The notes: generated from the sequence alone by a model not told the origin. A stretch of DNA of 64,000 bases from Paguma larvata (GCA_030068075.1 CM057830.1:23468247-23532246), one strand, 5' to 3'; counted from the stretch's first letter, positions 45,004 to 57,082 are shown. Translations and numbers: made by a program.

Positions 45004-45149
45004 AAGAAAGGGAGAGAGAGAATCCCAAGCAGGCTCCATGCTATCAGTGCAGAGCCCTATGGAGGACTTATTCCAACCAACCTTGAGATCACGACCTAAG
45101 CCGAAATCAAGAGTCAGATACTTAAGTGACCGAGCCACCCAGGTGCCCC
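45004..45149 (-). mobile_element. CAN-SINE, minus strand, head-side part (continuation)
   Basis: Picks up with GGGAGAGAGAGAATCCCAAG and continues to CCGAGCCACCCAGGTGCCCC. With 44706-44785 it makes one complete SINE. Outer flanks GTCATAGAGTT and GCCAGAGAGTT are the likely duplication. Confidence 0.94.
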
Positions 45150-45161
45150 TGCCAGAGAGTT

Positions 45162-45654
45162 CTAAACAAACTTTTCTAATGGAAAATTAAACATGTAAAG
45201 CAAATGCATCCTCATGATTTTTGTAATAAAATGTCCAAAGGAGATCAGCTCAGTTGCAAATTTAACTAAATGGCGCACAACAAAAGCCCTTTTGTACATT
45301 GGCAGCAAAAACAAAACATTTGGGAGATTTTTCTTCAAAGTTTTGAATGTTGTTATATTTTCCTAAAATGCCATAATTTATTTACCTATGCATGCTGACT
45401 GGAAGCAAACAGTCAGCAGTCCTTTTACTCTGTGGTTTATAGAACCTCCTCCTCTGTGGGTGTGTTTTGCCCCACATTCTGCTTTCTCTACTCCAGAGGT
45501 TTGGATCAGATCAAATTTTTCTTAATGAAGCTGATTAGAGGTTCTGAAAACCAGCAATAACTTCAGGGGGAGAGTAGTAGCCTCCCTTAGGCATTGAATT
45601 TTAACCAATTTAGTTAAAGCTATTATTGATACTTATTCAGGATGTTATATTAAC
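45162..45654. other. Unclassified spacer
   Basis: Nothing recognised. Confidence 0.4.
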
Positions 45655-45669
45655 TCATTGAAAATCTTT

Positions 45670-45977
45670 TTTTTTAAAATAATTTATTGTCGAATTGGTT
45701 TCCATACAACACCCAGTGCTCATCCCAACAAGTGCCCTCCTCTGTGCCTGTCACCCACTCTCCCCCCTCCCGCACTCCCCTCACCCCTCAGTTTGTTCTT
45801 GGTCTTTAAGAGTCTCTTATGTTTTGTCTCCCTCCCTCTCTGGGTCTTTTTTTCTTTCCCTTCTTCCCCTCCCCCATGGTTTTCGGCTAAGTCTTTCAAA
45901 ATCCACCTGTGCCTGGAAACATATGTTATCTGTCTTTCTCTGACTGACTTATTTCACTTAGCATAATACCCTCCAGT
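45670..45977 (-). mobile_element. Short 5'-truncated carnivore L1 with perfect TSD
   Basis: About 308 bases of L1 3' end, minus strand (TTATTGTCGAATTGGTTTCC, CACCCAGTGCTCATCCCAAC, ACTTATTTCACTTAGCATAA). TCATTGAAAATCTTT is identical at 45655-45669 and 45978-45992. The 3' UTR variant differs from the other copies at its end and lacks the GTGTGCTCTTGGTTT segment. Recent insertion is likely. Confidence 0.96.
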
Positions 45978-45992
45978 TCATTGAAAATCTTT

Positions 45993-47540
45993 AAGAATGA
46001 TGATGGTGGAGTTGGTGCTAATAACTTAATGACAGTAGAATATGTTAAGTGCCAGAAAAAATAAAATAGATCTAGATTACAAATCCTCACTCGAATCACA
46101 GTAATAATTTTTTTAGTAGTTACCATTTCCACAATACAGTTTAGGTAGAAATAAAAGTGAGAGTTAGATGCAATATGGAGTAGACCTAATAAGATGTAGA
46201 AACCAGAGTTAAGTTGAAAATGAGAGTTCCTAATGTAATTGTGTTGCAGAGCCTTTCATGAAAAATACAAGGCATGAGATAAAATTTGTATGAAGCCCTT
46301 ACTGAAACCTCATTTTTATACACTTGCTCTTTGGGTGATTTACATTTCTAATTTTACATCTTTAGTTGAGTGTGCCATAAGCAAAATTATGGAAACATGT
46401 TTCTCATTAGGTGGAGTCCCCTGCATATAATCGATCCCAGTCAATGAATAGGAATTTCCCTTCTATGATGAATATTGCTGCTATCCCATAATCTCTGTTT
46501 CACTTCTATATTAAAAATGCCTCAGCACAAACAAGGAAAGAATTATTAAATTTTTTAGCTACTAAAATAGCCCAATCAAGCCTCACAATTCCCACTCATA
46601 AAAATGGAAAAATTATTAGAGTAAAATCACTACAGATTATCTCCTCAAGTTATATGAACAGGAAAATTGTAAAATTTTCAGCAAAATATATTTTTTAATA
46701 TCATTCAATTGTTTTGCATAAAGCATTTAATGTTATGAAAAAATTATAATTTGAACTATTTGCAGAATAACTTCTAGTGCTGAGGAGATCTCATGGCTGT
46801 ATCTCTTCAACTTTCCAGACCAGCACACCTAACAGGAGCCACTTTGGGTTCTTTATGCTTATTGCACCATTAAAACTGTTTTTTAAATAATCTACCATTG
46901 GAAGCTTATTGTTGCCTTGGTTAATGAGTAAGATCCAGTTACATTGAATTTCTCAATTAAAAAAAAAATTGGGCTGACACATTTCAGGACTTCTCTGATG
47001 AAATGTCACAATATTTTGATTCAACAGACTTATATAACTATGAAAATACAAATAGCAAGAGATTGTTTTTGTTTTTCACTTGTTTTTAACTCAGAAAGAT
47101 TTCTAAGTACAGATACCCAACATGATGCCAAGAGATGGAGAAAAGCAAACCTTTTCAGGCTAGTGGTGGATATTTTTAGAAGTTAATCCTCTTTTAAGAG
47201 GCCAAGTCACTTGTGTCCAGTGATGGATGTGAAGGGTCTCTGATACACAGGTCTTCCTAATTGTCACAGGGAAGAATAAAAGGGCTTTATTGTTACGAAA
47301 AAAATGACTGGAAGATTTCTGTATTTATAACTAATGGTATAACTTCGAATTTGTCAATCAAGTTAGAATCCCAAACACTCATAATCCCTGTGAACTCTTC
47401 ATGCAACACTCAATATTTATTTGACTACAGTGATCTTATTATGAATACTAAAAATATTCATAACTTTGCCTTATGGTTGTCTATGGTTGTCGATAAGGGA
47501 CGCAATTTTGGGAGAGTCTCTACTCTTTCTCACTGGGTTG
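45993..47540. other. Unclassified AT-rich sequence
   Basis: About 1.5 kb, no gene or repeat recognised. Confidence 0.4.
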
Positions 47541-47555
47541 TTTAAAATAATGATA

Positions 47556-47780
47556 GAGGCGCCTGGTTGGCTCAGTCTGTTAGGGTCCAACTTCAGCTCA
47601 GGTCATGATCTCATGGTCCATGAGTTCAAGCCCTGCATCAAGCTCTGTGTTGACAGCTCAGGGCCTGGAGCCTGCTTCGGATTCTGTGCCTCCCCTCTCT
47701 CTCTGCCCCTCCCCAACTCGTGCTCTGTCTCTCTCTCTCTCTCTCTCAAAAATTAATAAACATTAAAAAATTTGTTAAAT
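47556..47780 (+). mobile_element. CAN-SINE, plus strand
   Basis: GAGGCGCCTGGTTGGCTCAG head, B-box region GAGTTCAAGCCC, CT tract ending in a (CT)n run, and AATTAATAAACATT tail. Possible duplication around ATAATGATA on both sides. Confidence 0.95.
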
Positions 47781-47834
47781 AAAATAAGATAATGATAAAT
47801 GTCCTAATGCAAGGGGAAAAGAAAATCTTAGAAG

Positions 47835-48225
47835 TGTAATATAATGGAAGTTTATTTTGAGGCCTCATGATATGAAGTCCATTGGTGGCACAGATTGCTG
47901 GCGGAGAGCTCTGTTTCATGCAGTGGAACCCAGGAGCATGGAGACTCTGTCACATTCAACAAATGGCTTCCAAATTCACCATGGTCGTTGAAATTGAGAG
48001 TGCAAATTAGAGAAATTAGTGAGTTTTTTTAGGGAAGGGGAACAGAATTAAGAGCTCAGGCCTGGAAGTTTCATTTATCGTTTTTGCCCACCTGCAGTTG
48101 GCCAGAACTTAATCGTAAGACTACACTTAACTGCAAGAGAGGCTGGAAATGTGATTTGGCTGTCTGCCTACAAGGACAGGAATACAAACTTGGTGAATTG
48201 CTAGCCAGTCTCTGCCACGGTCAGA
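47835..48225 (-). mobile_element. ERVL/MaLR-like LTR, minus strand (probable)
   Basis: Shares its layout with 61000-61520: GAAGTTTATTTTGAGG, AATGGCTTCCAAATTCACC, GGCCAGAACTTAATCG, GCAAGAGAGGCTGGAAATG and GCTAGCCAGTCTCTGCCACG. The reverse polyadenylation-type TTTATT at the left suggests an LTR on the minus strand. Family name not certain. Confidence 0.55.
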
Positions 48226-48938
48226 TTTTGCTTATTTGTTGCTTGTCTCCATGAAGACAACTAACAATTCTGCATAGAGTTGGAAAATTCTCCCTTGGAG
48301 TACATATCATATATACATGTGATATACAGGTTTTAAGGTCTTCCCATTTTGATACAAGTAGGTCTAAAGAATTGGAATTTCAACCACTGTTGTTGACAAA
48401 GTTTATGATTTTTATCACTGTGTTAAGCTCCTTAAAAAAATGAAAATGGTGAACTCTTTGAGACACTGTCCTTTATGAAAGATGAAGCACCCGGGAGATA
48501 GGGGGTGAAAACTAGCCCCAGTGAAGGTTACCATACTTTAACTCTGTCTTTTCTGATGTGACCCCTCTCAGTGTACTTATCCTTCTGGTTACTTTTCCTA
48601 TCAATTTCAGGCTCACTAAAAAATACCTCATTGAACAATTCCTTAGCAACTGTTTTCCATCAGACAAGTCTTCAGAGGTCTTCGCAGGGCTCACTTTTTA
48701 AATATTGAGAATCAAATCATCTAGAGATTTAATACAGTCATTTATGCAAACTTTTACAAAACTATAAGATAAATAACACAAGTAACCTGAACCTAACAAC
48801 CCCAGTTGTTTTACAATGTTTTTGAGCACTTTAAAAGATGTCCTTTGTTAGTGTTGGTAATAAAGTCGCATTTTTTACAGCTTGCCCACCTCCTTTAGGC
48901 TCAAAACAGATTCCAGCATATTCATGATCCAAGTTTTC
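48226..48938. other. Unclassified sequence
   Basis: Nothing recognised. Confidence 0.4.
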
Positions 48939-48953
48939 AACCAAATTTTCTCT

Positions 48954-49140
48954 CTTTTTCAAAAAATTTTAGATGTTTATTTATTTATTTTGAGAGAGAG
49001 GGAGAGAGAGAGAATCCAAGCAGGGTCTTCGCTGTCAGCACAGAGCCCGACGTGAGGCTCCATCTCACAAACTGTGAGATGATGACCTCAGCTGAAACCA
49101 AGAGTCAGACGCTTAACCGACTGAGCCACCCAGGCACCCC
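48954..49140 (-). mobile_element. CAN-SINE, minus strand, with perfect 15-bp TSD
   Basis: TTTATTTATTTATTTTGAG, GA tract, GAGGCTCCATCTCACAAAC and GACTGAGCCACCCAGGCACC. AACCAAATTTTCTCT is identical at 48939-48953 and 49141-49155. Confidence 0.97.
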
Positions 49141-49155
49141 AACCAAATTTTCTCT

Positions 49156-50011
49156 TAAAAGAAATATCAGCTTCCAAAATTATGCTTCCAAGATGAACTT
49201 TTTTTTTTGCAATTTTTCACTAGCCAAAGTTTTCTTTTTAAATTGCAAAAAGAAACAAAAACAAAAATAAAGCCACAAGCTCACTTTTTTCTAAATGTGT
49301 ATGATTGATTTTAAAATGCCAATGAAGAATGATGGTTTCATGGAGCATAGCTTCATGCTTTTTTTATGAGCCAGATGCTAAAATAAATGTAGGCTCATTT
49401 CCATCACCAAATTAAAAATTGTATTTGAAATAGGAAACTAAGTGTAGCCTATATGGTTTAGATTCACTGCTACTTTTTCCTGACTGGAATCATCTGGGTA
49501 TTACGTTTCGTGTCTGTGACAGCCTTTCAGCATTTCAGATTGTTTCTTTTCATGTATTGTACATATTTTCACCAGTGTCAAATTTACACTTCAAATTCCT
49601 ATTTTTTATCCATGACCCATTTCAAAATATGATATATTACACTTTACTCTAAAGGTATCTATTTACAGAGGGGTAGTCCAGCCTTTTTTATAATAATTAA
49701 TACAAAATGAAACATAAAAATGTTCATGAGTATGAATTGGTGAGATAAGCTAGGATCCCTTTATTACAATGCTCTATAGTTACTGAGATGACAAAGTAGA
49801 GCTATTTGTACTGATATGATCTAACTCATCCTTTGTAAGGGATTTATGTGTCTGTGTTCACACATATACATGTGTAGCATACCCATATTTACACGTACAT
49901 ATGCGTATGTTTGTATATGCATATTAGCTGAAAAACATACAGAAGGAATTGTTTCTATGGTTACCTGTGGAGGAGTGAAGCCAAAGCATGCAATGCGGAG
50001 AGAAGCTTTTT
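49156..50011. other. Unclassified AT-rich sequence
   Basis: Nothing recognised. Confidence 0.4.
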
Positions 50012-50145
50012 ATTTTTCATCTTCTACCTTTCTTAACTGTTTGGATTCTTTTAACATGACTATCTGATTTCTCATGTCATTTATTTTATATATGCATGTG
50101 TACATATATATATATATACATATATACATATATACGTATACGTAT
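50012..50145 (+). repeat. Tandem duplication, unit 1 (~134 bp)
   Basis: Begins ATTTTTCATCTTCTACCTTT and runs through TTAACATGACTATCTGATTT to a TA/CATA microsatellite. The same text restarts at 50146 and, after a SINE, continues at 50406 at about 90% identity. Confidence 0.92.
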
Positions 50146-50147
50146 AT
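50098..50147. repeat. (TA)/(CATA) microsatellite
   Basis: Mixed TATA, CATA and CGTA units at the end of tandem unit 1. A sister tract (50455-50525) ends unit 2. Confidence 0.93.
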
Positions 50148-50168
50148 TTTTCATCTTCTACCTTTCTT
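50146..50168 (+). repeat. Tandem duplication, unit 2 (left end)
   Basis: ATTTTTCATCTTCTACCTTT repeated, ending in the left target-site copy (50153-50168) of the SINE. Confidence 0.92.
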
Positions 50169-50389
50169 TTTTTTTTAATTTTTTAATGTTTTTATTTATT
50201 TTTGAGAGACATAGAGACAGAGTGTGAGCAGGGGAAGGGCAGAGAGAGAGGGAGACACAGAATCCGAAGCAGGCTCCAGGCTCTGAGCCATCAGCACAGA
50301 GCCCGACGCGGGCCCGAACTCACAGACCGTGAGATCATGACCTAAGCTGAAGTCGGCTGCTTAACCAACTGAGCCACCCAGGCGCCCCT
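50169..50389 (-). mobile_element. CAN-SINE inside tandem unit 2, perfect TSD
   Basis: Full-length reverse copy ending GAGCCACCCAGGCGCCCC, with body close to the consensus. ATCTTCTACCTTTCTT is identical at 50153-50168 and 50390-50405. Confidence 0.97.
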
Positions 50390-50405
50390 ATCTTCTACCT
50401 TTCTT

Positions 50406-50525
50406 AACTGCTTGAGTTTTTTAACATGACTATCTGATTTCACATGTCATTTATCTTATGTGTGTGTACATACATATATACATATATATGTACACACATA
50501 TACGGTATATATACATATACATATG
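50406..50525 (+). repeat. Tandem duplication, unit 2 (right part) and microsatellite
   Basis: AACTGCTTGAGTTTTTTAAC and CATGACTATCTGATTTCACA match 50035 onward, then a TG/CATA/TATA tract. Confidence 0.9.
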
Positions 50526-51982
50526 GATCATTTATATGCAACCTTGTAGTAACTGGCCTTGAAGTTTTACTGTAACTAAGGAATAAGAATATTAAAGATG
50601 GAGGAAACTTCAAGCTCCAAATAACGTTGTAGTGTTTAAATTCTGCTTTTCATTTCTCCACTGCCAGTGTCTGTTCCACTTATCCACTAAGCTCATTTCC
50701 ACCTGAGAGTTAAGGGCAGCAGTCTCTCTAATCACATCTGGGAAACTTGTAACTGGGAGCCAGGCCATAGCCTTAAACCAGCAGCATCCGTGGAAACAAA
50801 ATACCAGAAATTAGCAATGGTTGCAAAATGGAGTCCCAGCCCACTCCCCCTCCTTTCTAATTACTCACTAATGTTCCCTAACTGTGTGCGGCCAGGCTGA
50901 AGTGATTGGGGTGTGAAGAGTGCAGAACTTTTTGAATAAGGCAAGGCTTCCTCTTCAAATCTTCAAATCTTCAAATAAGGTGATGCTAACCAAAACCCTA
51001 AATGCAGTTAAAATGAGGTAAGAGTTCCTACTGCTTCCACCAAATTCATTCTGCCCCAGGAAAAAGATGATGATTTGATCCTAATCATGCTAACAGCATT
51101 TCAGGATCCTCCAGAGAAAATGCCTATTTTCTAAAATGTGGATCACTAAATTATACTGTACTATTTAACAATGCCTGTCACTGAAGCTTCAAGGCTTATC
51201 CCAACTTAACTTGGTTTTAGCCAGCTTTGGATCCAAATCCATGGTTTTCTCACAAATCCTGCTCACCCTGTAGTGCCTAGGACACAGTCTCTAGGCATAT
51301 GGCTCTTCAAACCCCCATGATTCCTCTGAGCCATTCAACGGAGCCCAGGTTGGGCTCCATCTGGAATTGGGCAGTCCGCTCACACAGAAGGCCCCACCCC
51401 CTGCTTGTAGTGTCCTAGTTTTGTTTTCTTCTGAGTGCTGTGTACTGGAGCACCACCAGTGACTCCTCTTGTCTCCTTCCTGGTGCACAGGTTCCTACAC
51501 TCCATCGTGTGTCGCCGTCCTTTGTATACATAACCTACCTTCTCTGTCTTTGACTCCCAGTTTTCTTCTCATGAACTATTCAACCCAGCTCATTAAGAGC
51601 TGTATAAAAGATGCCAGCACCAAGAGATTAACAGTCAGATCTTTGCTTCAGGCCAGATTTGTCTCTGTTGCTCTGCTCCCTGAAGGCCTATGCCTCTGGA
51701 CTCTTTATTGATTCAGGATGAGTGACCTGCTTTCTCAAATGGCCATCAATGGGGTCTGAGGGGTAGTCACCATTAATATCCACTGGGAGGCTTTTTAGCC
51801 CAAAGTGGGAGACATGGCTTTTGAGTCTAGAATCCTCCTTATGGGCTCTGAGGCTCAGGATTCTATGAGCCTCCTCTGATGGGTCTCATTCAGAGGGATG
51901 TATCGGTGATGTCATTGATGAACGTTGCTGTATTCTCGTAGGTTTTAGGAAGGGGCTTCTGTTACTAAGAACTACTCAAACT
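50526..51982. other. Unclassified sequence
   Basis: About 1.5 kb, no gene recognised. A small (ATCTTCAA)3 tandem lies at 50955-50976. Confidence 0.4.
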
Positions 51983-51993
51983 ATTATTATATA

Positions 51994-52200
51994 GGGGGGC
52001 CTGGGTGGCTCAGTGGGTTAAGCGTCTAACTCTTGATTTTGGCTAAGGTCATGATCTCATGGTTCACGAAATCATGCCCCATGTTGGGCTCTGTGCTGAC
52101 AGTGCACAGTCTGCTTGGGATTCTCTGTCTCCCTTTCTCTCTCTCTCTTCCCCTTACCCTCTCACTTTCTCTCTCTCAAAATAAATAAACTTTTAAAAAG
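51994..52200 (+). mobile_element. CAN-SINE, plus strand
   Basis: GGGGGGCCTGGGTGGCTCAG head, degraded B box, CT tract and AAATAAATAAAC tail. ATTATTATA flanks both sides (51983-51991 and 52201-52209). Confidence 0.95.
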
Positions 52201-52210
52201 ATTATTATAC

Positions 52211-53489
52211 ACACTCTTAGCAATAAGTCAGAGATTAAAATGAAAATCTTCACTTAAGAGATTTGAGTTTGATAGTTTGATTACAGTGTGGGTTGCAATG
52301 CCTATGCCAATCTTCCACAGTTATCTTAAACAGTTATCACAGTTTACATAGGAGGAAGCAATTTTTTAAGTAAAAAGTAGATGAGTACAATACCAGTATA
52401 ATTAATCTTAAGAGACTTTAACCTGTAGTCAAGGAAGATTTGGGAAGTTTTTCTTTGATCGTGAATGACTATTAACACCATTTTGAAGGACTTACTAGAC
52501 ATAGAAAGCCATGGTTAAATAATTTTACAGATGCCCCATAGTCTTACAGATTTGAAACAATGTTGAGAGATAGTCCCTAAGACAAAGTACAATTTTGTAT
52601 ACTGATGGAAATAGCTGCTCATAGATGCCAGAAGTGTTAAATATAATATTGTGACTTTGATTACATAACACTTTTTTTCTATTTCCACTCAAATGTGGTT
52701 TAACATAATTGCCTGAATTTGGGTTCTAATTTACCTGACTTAGATTCTCACTTAGGTATACAATTACTTTTTCAGTATCAAGAAGAGTATGTTAGCAGTT
52801 CCTAAAGATAGGACAGTACTTCATAGTTCTCTGGAATTGAAAGTTCGTTGTTTATTTCTTATCCTGTGTGCTTATTTGTTTGTGAATGACCATGAAGTGA
52901 ATCCTCACAGGGCAAGGAAAAATATCTTATGTTTCCTTATGGATTTAATCTCTGAAAGTTTTAGACTATCACTAATGATGTCCCGGGAGTCCTTGGAGTT
53001 AAATTAAGAGGGTGTACAGTTCATAAATTTTTATTTAGATGGAATCCTTGCTTGCAAATAAGTTTACAATCCAGTAAAGAGGCAAAGTCCTAATGAACCT
53101 GAAGAAATGGATTGAATTTAGACAAGTATCTAGAGAATATAGCAAGGGCTTGCATGGCCACTTGGGAAGATGATGGGAGAAATTGATGGGAATATTTGAG
53201 AAAGGCTTTCTGGATGGGCTGGATCAAGTCCAAGTTCCAAAAGACAGCCATGGGATGTTGGGTAACACAGCAACTTAAAATGAAGTTGGGAAAACAATTG
53301 AGAATGGAGGGTGGCAAGAGAGGGTTTACCTTATAACGGAAGTCCTCAGAACAGAGCACAGCAGTGAAGAGCCTTCACTTAAGTAGACAGCCCTTGCTCT
53401 TTTATCCTTTGGGTAGGTCAACCCTGAGTTCACTGCTTATGGAGACTAATACAGAATGAAGGGAAATATGGCATGATCTATTAAATCTA
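52211..53489. other. Unclassified sequence
   Basis: About 1.3 kb. The stretch 53090-53300 has an L2-antisense look (GAGAAAGGCTTTCTGGATGG) but is too weak to call. Confidence 0.35.
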
Positions 53490-53497
53490 AAAGTCTG

Positions 53498-53707
53498 AGG
53501 GTGCCTGGGTGGCTCACTGGATTCAGTGTCGAACTCATATTTTTGGCTCAAGTCATGAACTTATAGTTCATGAGATGAAGCCCCACATCAGGCTCCACAC
53601 TGATGGCACAGAGCCTGCTTGGGATTCTCTCTCTCCCTCTCTCTCTGTCCTTCTCTAGCTCACGCACACATGTGCACACTCTCTCTCAAAATAAATAAGC
53701 TTTAAAA
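53498..53707 (+). mobile_element. CAN-SINE, plus strand
   Basis: GAGGGTGCCTGGGTGGCTCA head with a disturbed A-box end (CTGGATTCAGTGTCG), CT tract and AAATAAGCTTT tail. Weak GTCTG flank. Confidence 0.92.
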
Positions 53708-53874
53708 GAGTCTGTAAACACTGGGTGTGTGGAAAGAAAACATGTCAATGTGAAAATCAAGTAGGGAAACACTTGTTAGCAGAAAACTAGCTATGTCTTT
53801 ACCCAGAGACACTTGGTATCTCTCTACCTAGTAGACACTGTATTTGCTATGTGACTGTGTATCATCATTCTTAC

Positions 53875-54125
53875 CAGTACTAACACCCACTGTTTATTGA
53901 GTCATTACCCTCTGTGCTCAAGTGCCTTATATACCTTATTCGTACATTTAAGCCTCATAGTAGACTAGAAGTTAAATATTCTTACACTCAGTTTTGCAAG
54001 TGAGAAATTAAAGTATTGAGTTAACTGATATATCTTGTTTAAGGTCAAGGAAACAATACACTGTTAAGTTTTATTTGGACATAGATTTATCTGAATTAAA
54101 AGTCCGGATTCCAACCACTACGCTG
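53875..54125 (-). mobile_element. MIR SINE, minus strand
   Basis: Reverse MIR layout over almost the full length: CTGTTTATTGAGTCATTACC, AAGTGCCTTATATACC, TTTTGCAAGTGAGAAATTAA, AAGGTCAAGGAAACA and GTCCGGATTCCAACCACTAC. Confidence 0.78.
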
Positions 54126-54148
54126 ATGCTTTAGAATAGGGATTACAT

Positions 54149-54374
54149 GGGGCGCCTGGGTGGCTCAGTCGGTTAAGTGTCTGACTTCAGATCAGGTCAT
54201 GATCTCGCAGTCTGTGAGTTCGAGCCCCGCGTCGGGCTCTGTGCTGACAGCTCAGAGCCTGGCGCCTGCTTCGGATTCTGTATCTCCTTCTCTCTCTGCC
54301 CTTCCCTTGCTCACGCTCTGTCTCTGTGTCTCTCAAAAATAAAATAAAAACATTAAAGAAAAGAAAAAAAAAAA
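54149..54374 (+). mobile_element. CAN-SINE, plus strand, consensus-like
   Basis: One of the best-preserved copies: GGGGCGCCTGGGTGGCTCAG, TCGGTTAAGTGTCTGACTTC, GAGTTCGAGCCCCGCGTCGG with CpGs retained, and a long A tail. The 16 bp flanks 54133-54148 and 54375-54390 match at 14/16. Confidence 0.97.
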
Positions 54375-54390
54375 AGAACAGGGATTACAG

Positions 54391-54620
54391 ATTGATTACC
54401 AGAGCACCAAAATCAGCCTGGGAATCTGCTTTGTTTAGGCCACATTGTGTGTTTTCAGAGAATTTGAATGTGCATTTTGACAGAGAAGGGTACAAACTGG
54501 AATCACCATGCATCATTGCCATAAACTATCTTGACATATAAGATTTCAGTTACTCATTTAAGATTGTAGGTTGAATATTCCCCTAGTTTATCTAAAATTT
54601 ATTTATATTTAAACTAAAAA
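54391..54620. other. Unclassified spacer
   Basis: Nothing recognised. Confidence 0.4.
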
Positions 54621-54622
54621 TT

Positions 54623-54828
54623 GTGGGTGCCTGGGCGGCTCAGTGAGTTGAGTGTCCAACTCTTGAATTCAGCTCAGGTCATGATCCCAGGGTCATGAGA
54701 TCAAGCCCTGTGTCGGGCTCCACACTGGGCATGGAGCCTGCCTGGAATTCTCTCTCTCCTTGTCCCTCTGCTGCTCCCCCACTCACATTCTCCATATCTC
54801 AAAAATAAATAAACAAAATAAAATAAAA
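54623..54828 (+). mobile_element. CAN-SINE, plus strand (older subtype)
   Basis: GTGGGTGCCTGGGCGGCTCA head, GATCCCAGGGTCATGAGATC (as in the SINE at 11029), GTCGGGCTCCACACTGGGC, CT tract, AAATAAATAAAC tail. Followed by a short TA microsatellite (54829-54848). Confidence 0.93.
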
Positions 54829-54848
54829 ATTATATATATATGTATATA

Positions 54849-56319
54849 ATTAGAAGCAATCTAATGCTTTTATATCTATGCAAGTGTATATACTTACATA
54901 TGTAATTTTATTTATTTTATATACATATGTATAAACAACTAGTACAATACATATTTATAGAAAATTCCATTGTTTATGCTGAAGAATGCAAAGAGAAAAC
55001 ATCATTTGGGAGAAATAGTACATTCTTAAAGTACCCAGAGGCTTTGATTTTGCAATCTTGAGGTGACAAATTTCCAAAGATTCCTTTTTTCTAGTCTCAT
55101 TTCACATCTTGCTTTCCATGAGTAGACACAGCCAGAGGGATTCCCTTCTGTAATCCCCATCCATATGCCTCTGCCAGCCAATTAATTGCTCATTAATGCA
55201 TCAACCTAGGTGTTAATTTGTTGACAGACAGAAGAATTTAAGAAAGAGGTTGTAAATACTGCTGCAGTGGCCTTACCTAGTCTGGAATATAGAAGAAATC
55301 ATAATCACAGTGAATTTATTGTCAGATTTCTTGTCTCAAATATTTACTTTCAGCAACTGTGATAACTTTTCATTGATTTTCTATTATGACTATAGTTTGC
55401 TTTGTTTTCCATTATTTTCCATCATAGAATTGCATTTTGTTTTCAGAGTAAGGACATTTTGAGGGAAGTGGCTATTTTTTAAAAATTCATTTTTTACTTT
55501 CCCACAAGCTGGTGAACCAGTTAATATTCAAATATTTGTAAAATTATGTCATATTCCTAAAAGTCTATAATAAGTCCATTAACTGGAGAAAGAATGGTTG
55601 AGAATTTAGATGATATAACCAGTGATTTTTAATACAGAAGTGGTTTTCACACTTTCAGCACATAAAAACAGTTTTAAGATGGATTTACAAAATTCCATGT
55701 AAACATTATGATAATAAAGCCTCACAAACAATATCTTGATATCCTAAACAGAATATCATTTTTTAAAACTTTAACTTCTTGATTGTCATCGGAAAAATCA
55801 TCACTATTTCAGTCATTTATTTTCAAAAGTCCCAGCAAGACAAACATGTTTGTTTTGACAAATAACTGTAGGTTTTCATTTCTATTCACTCAAATAGACC
55901 AAAAAAGTTACCTAAAAGATACCCAACACCTTCCTGTGAAATCATAACTTACATATAAAATAATTAGTATTTTCTGATATCATATTTTAACCAGATCACG
56001 GATCATTAACCCAGGATTTTTGGATTTATGGTTAAATTTCAAGGGGCCTTAAAATTGTAAACATACAAAATGTTTTCATGGCAGAGCAATGACTCTGTCT
56101 TTCATCAGTTTTTTCAAGAGTCAGTTATGCCAAAAAACTTTAGGCTGACTTGGAAGAAGGAAACTAGAAATTACCGGGATGAGATTTTTTTTTTTATTGA
56201 ACTGTCCCTTTCACAAAATTTGAATAAGAGCTAATTGTGTGAATTAGCCTGCTAGTAGTCACTCTCAGCATCTAATGGTGGCAAAATGTCTTTCCTGAGA
56301 ATGGTTATTTATTCCTTAA
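54849..56319. other. Unclassified AT-rich sequence
   Basis: About 1.5 kb without recognised features except TA-rich patches. Confidence 0.4.
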
Positions 56320-56560
56320 TTTTCCAATAAGGATTTATTGAACACCTACTACATGTTAGTTAATGTTTGCCAAAACAGGGAAATCAGAAGGATGAGCCAC
56401 TTCAAGAGATAGATGTCAACTCAAACTGCTGACATGTTGAGTGGGAGAGACTTGCAGGAGATCCAAGTGGAGATGCCCATGCAGGAGAGAAGCCCAAGTG
56501 AAAGACTTAGATCTGAAGACCGGTAGAATGTGGGTGGTAAAGACATTACCAAGTCCTTGA
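56320..56560 (-). mobile_element. L2 LINE fragment, minus strand
   Basis: GGATTTATTGAACACCTACT (reverse L2 3' end), then GATCCAAGTGGAGATGCCC, an antisense L2 phrase from further inside, so an internal part is missing. It overlaps the left arm of the inverted repeat described below. Confidence 0.6.
56506..56550 (+). repeat. Inverted repeat, left arm (45 bp)
   Basis: Starts CTTAGATCTGAAGACCGG and ends GGTAAAGACATTACC. Its reverse complement occurs at 58082-58126 with two mismatches. Confidence 0.95.
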
Positions 56561-57082
56561 TATATATGAACCCATCCATGTATCCACAGTGTGAGAAGGA
56601 ACAGCCAAACATAAAATACATATACATACATATATATGTTTATAAATATAAATTTATTTATTTATTTATTTGCAGAGAATTGGTTTACACAATTATGGGG
56701 ACTAAGTAGACTCTACTTGACTGTCTCTTCATTTAACATTGACACCTAAAGTTCACAAGCAGGCTGTCAGAAAGAGAAGATGCTGAGCAGGATAGAAAAC
56801 CTTAAGTATGAACTGGGCTTGCACTTTCCAGGACATGCAGTCAAATGGTAAGATTATGAGCAGCCTTGAACTCCACCGAATGGACTGAAATCCACGTTAG
56901 TTCTTATTGCCTCTGAGATTACCAGCAAGAATGAGCCAGGGCTCTTCATCACAGAGCTAAACATACATATACCTTCTAGTCTAGGAGTCAGAGACACTGA
57001 AGGAAGATCCGGGGAAAAAGACAGCCATTTCAGGCCCAACTGCTACTTCATGTCAACAAAGTGAGTTGGTGTATCAGCGAGA
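56561..57082. other. Unclassified sequence with TTTA repeat
   Basis: A short (TTTA)n stretch at 56652-56671. No gene recognised. Confidence 0.4.
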
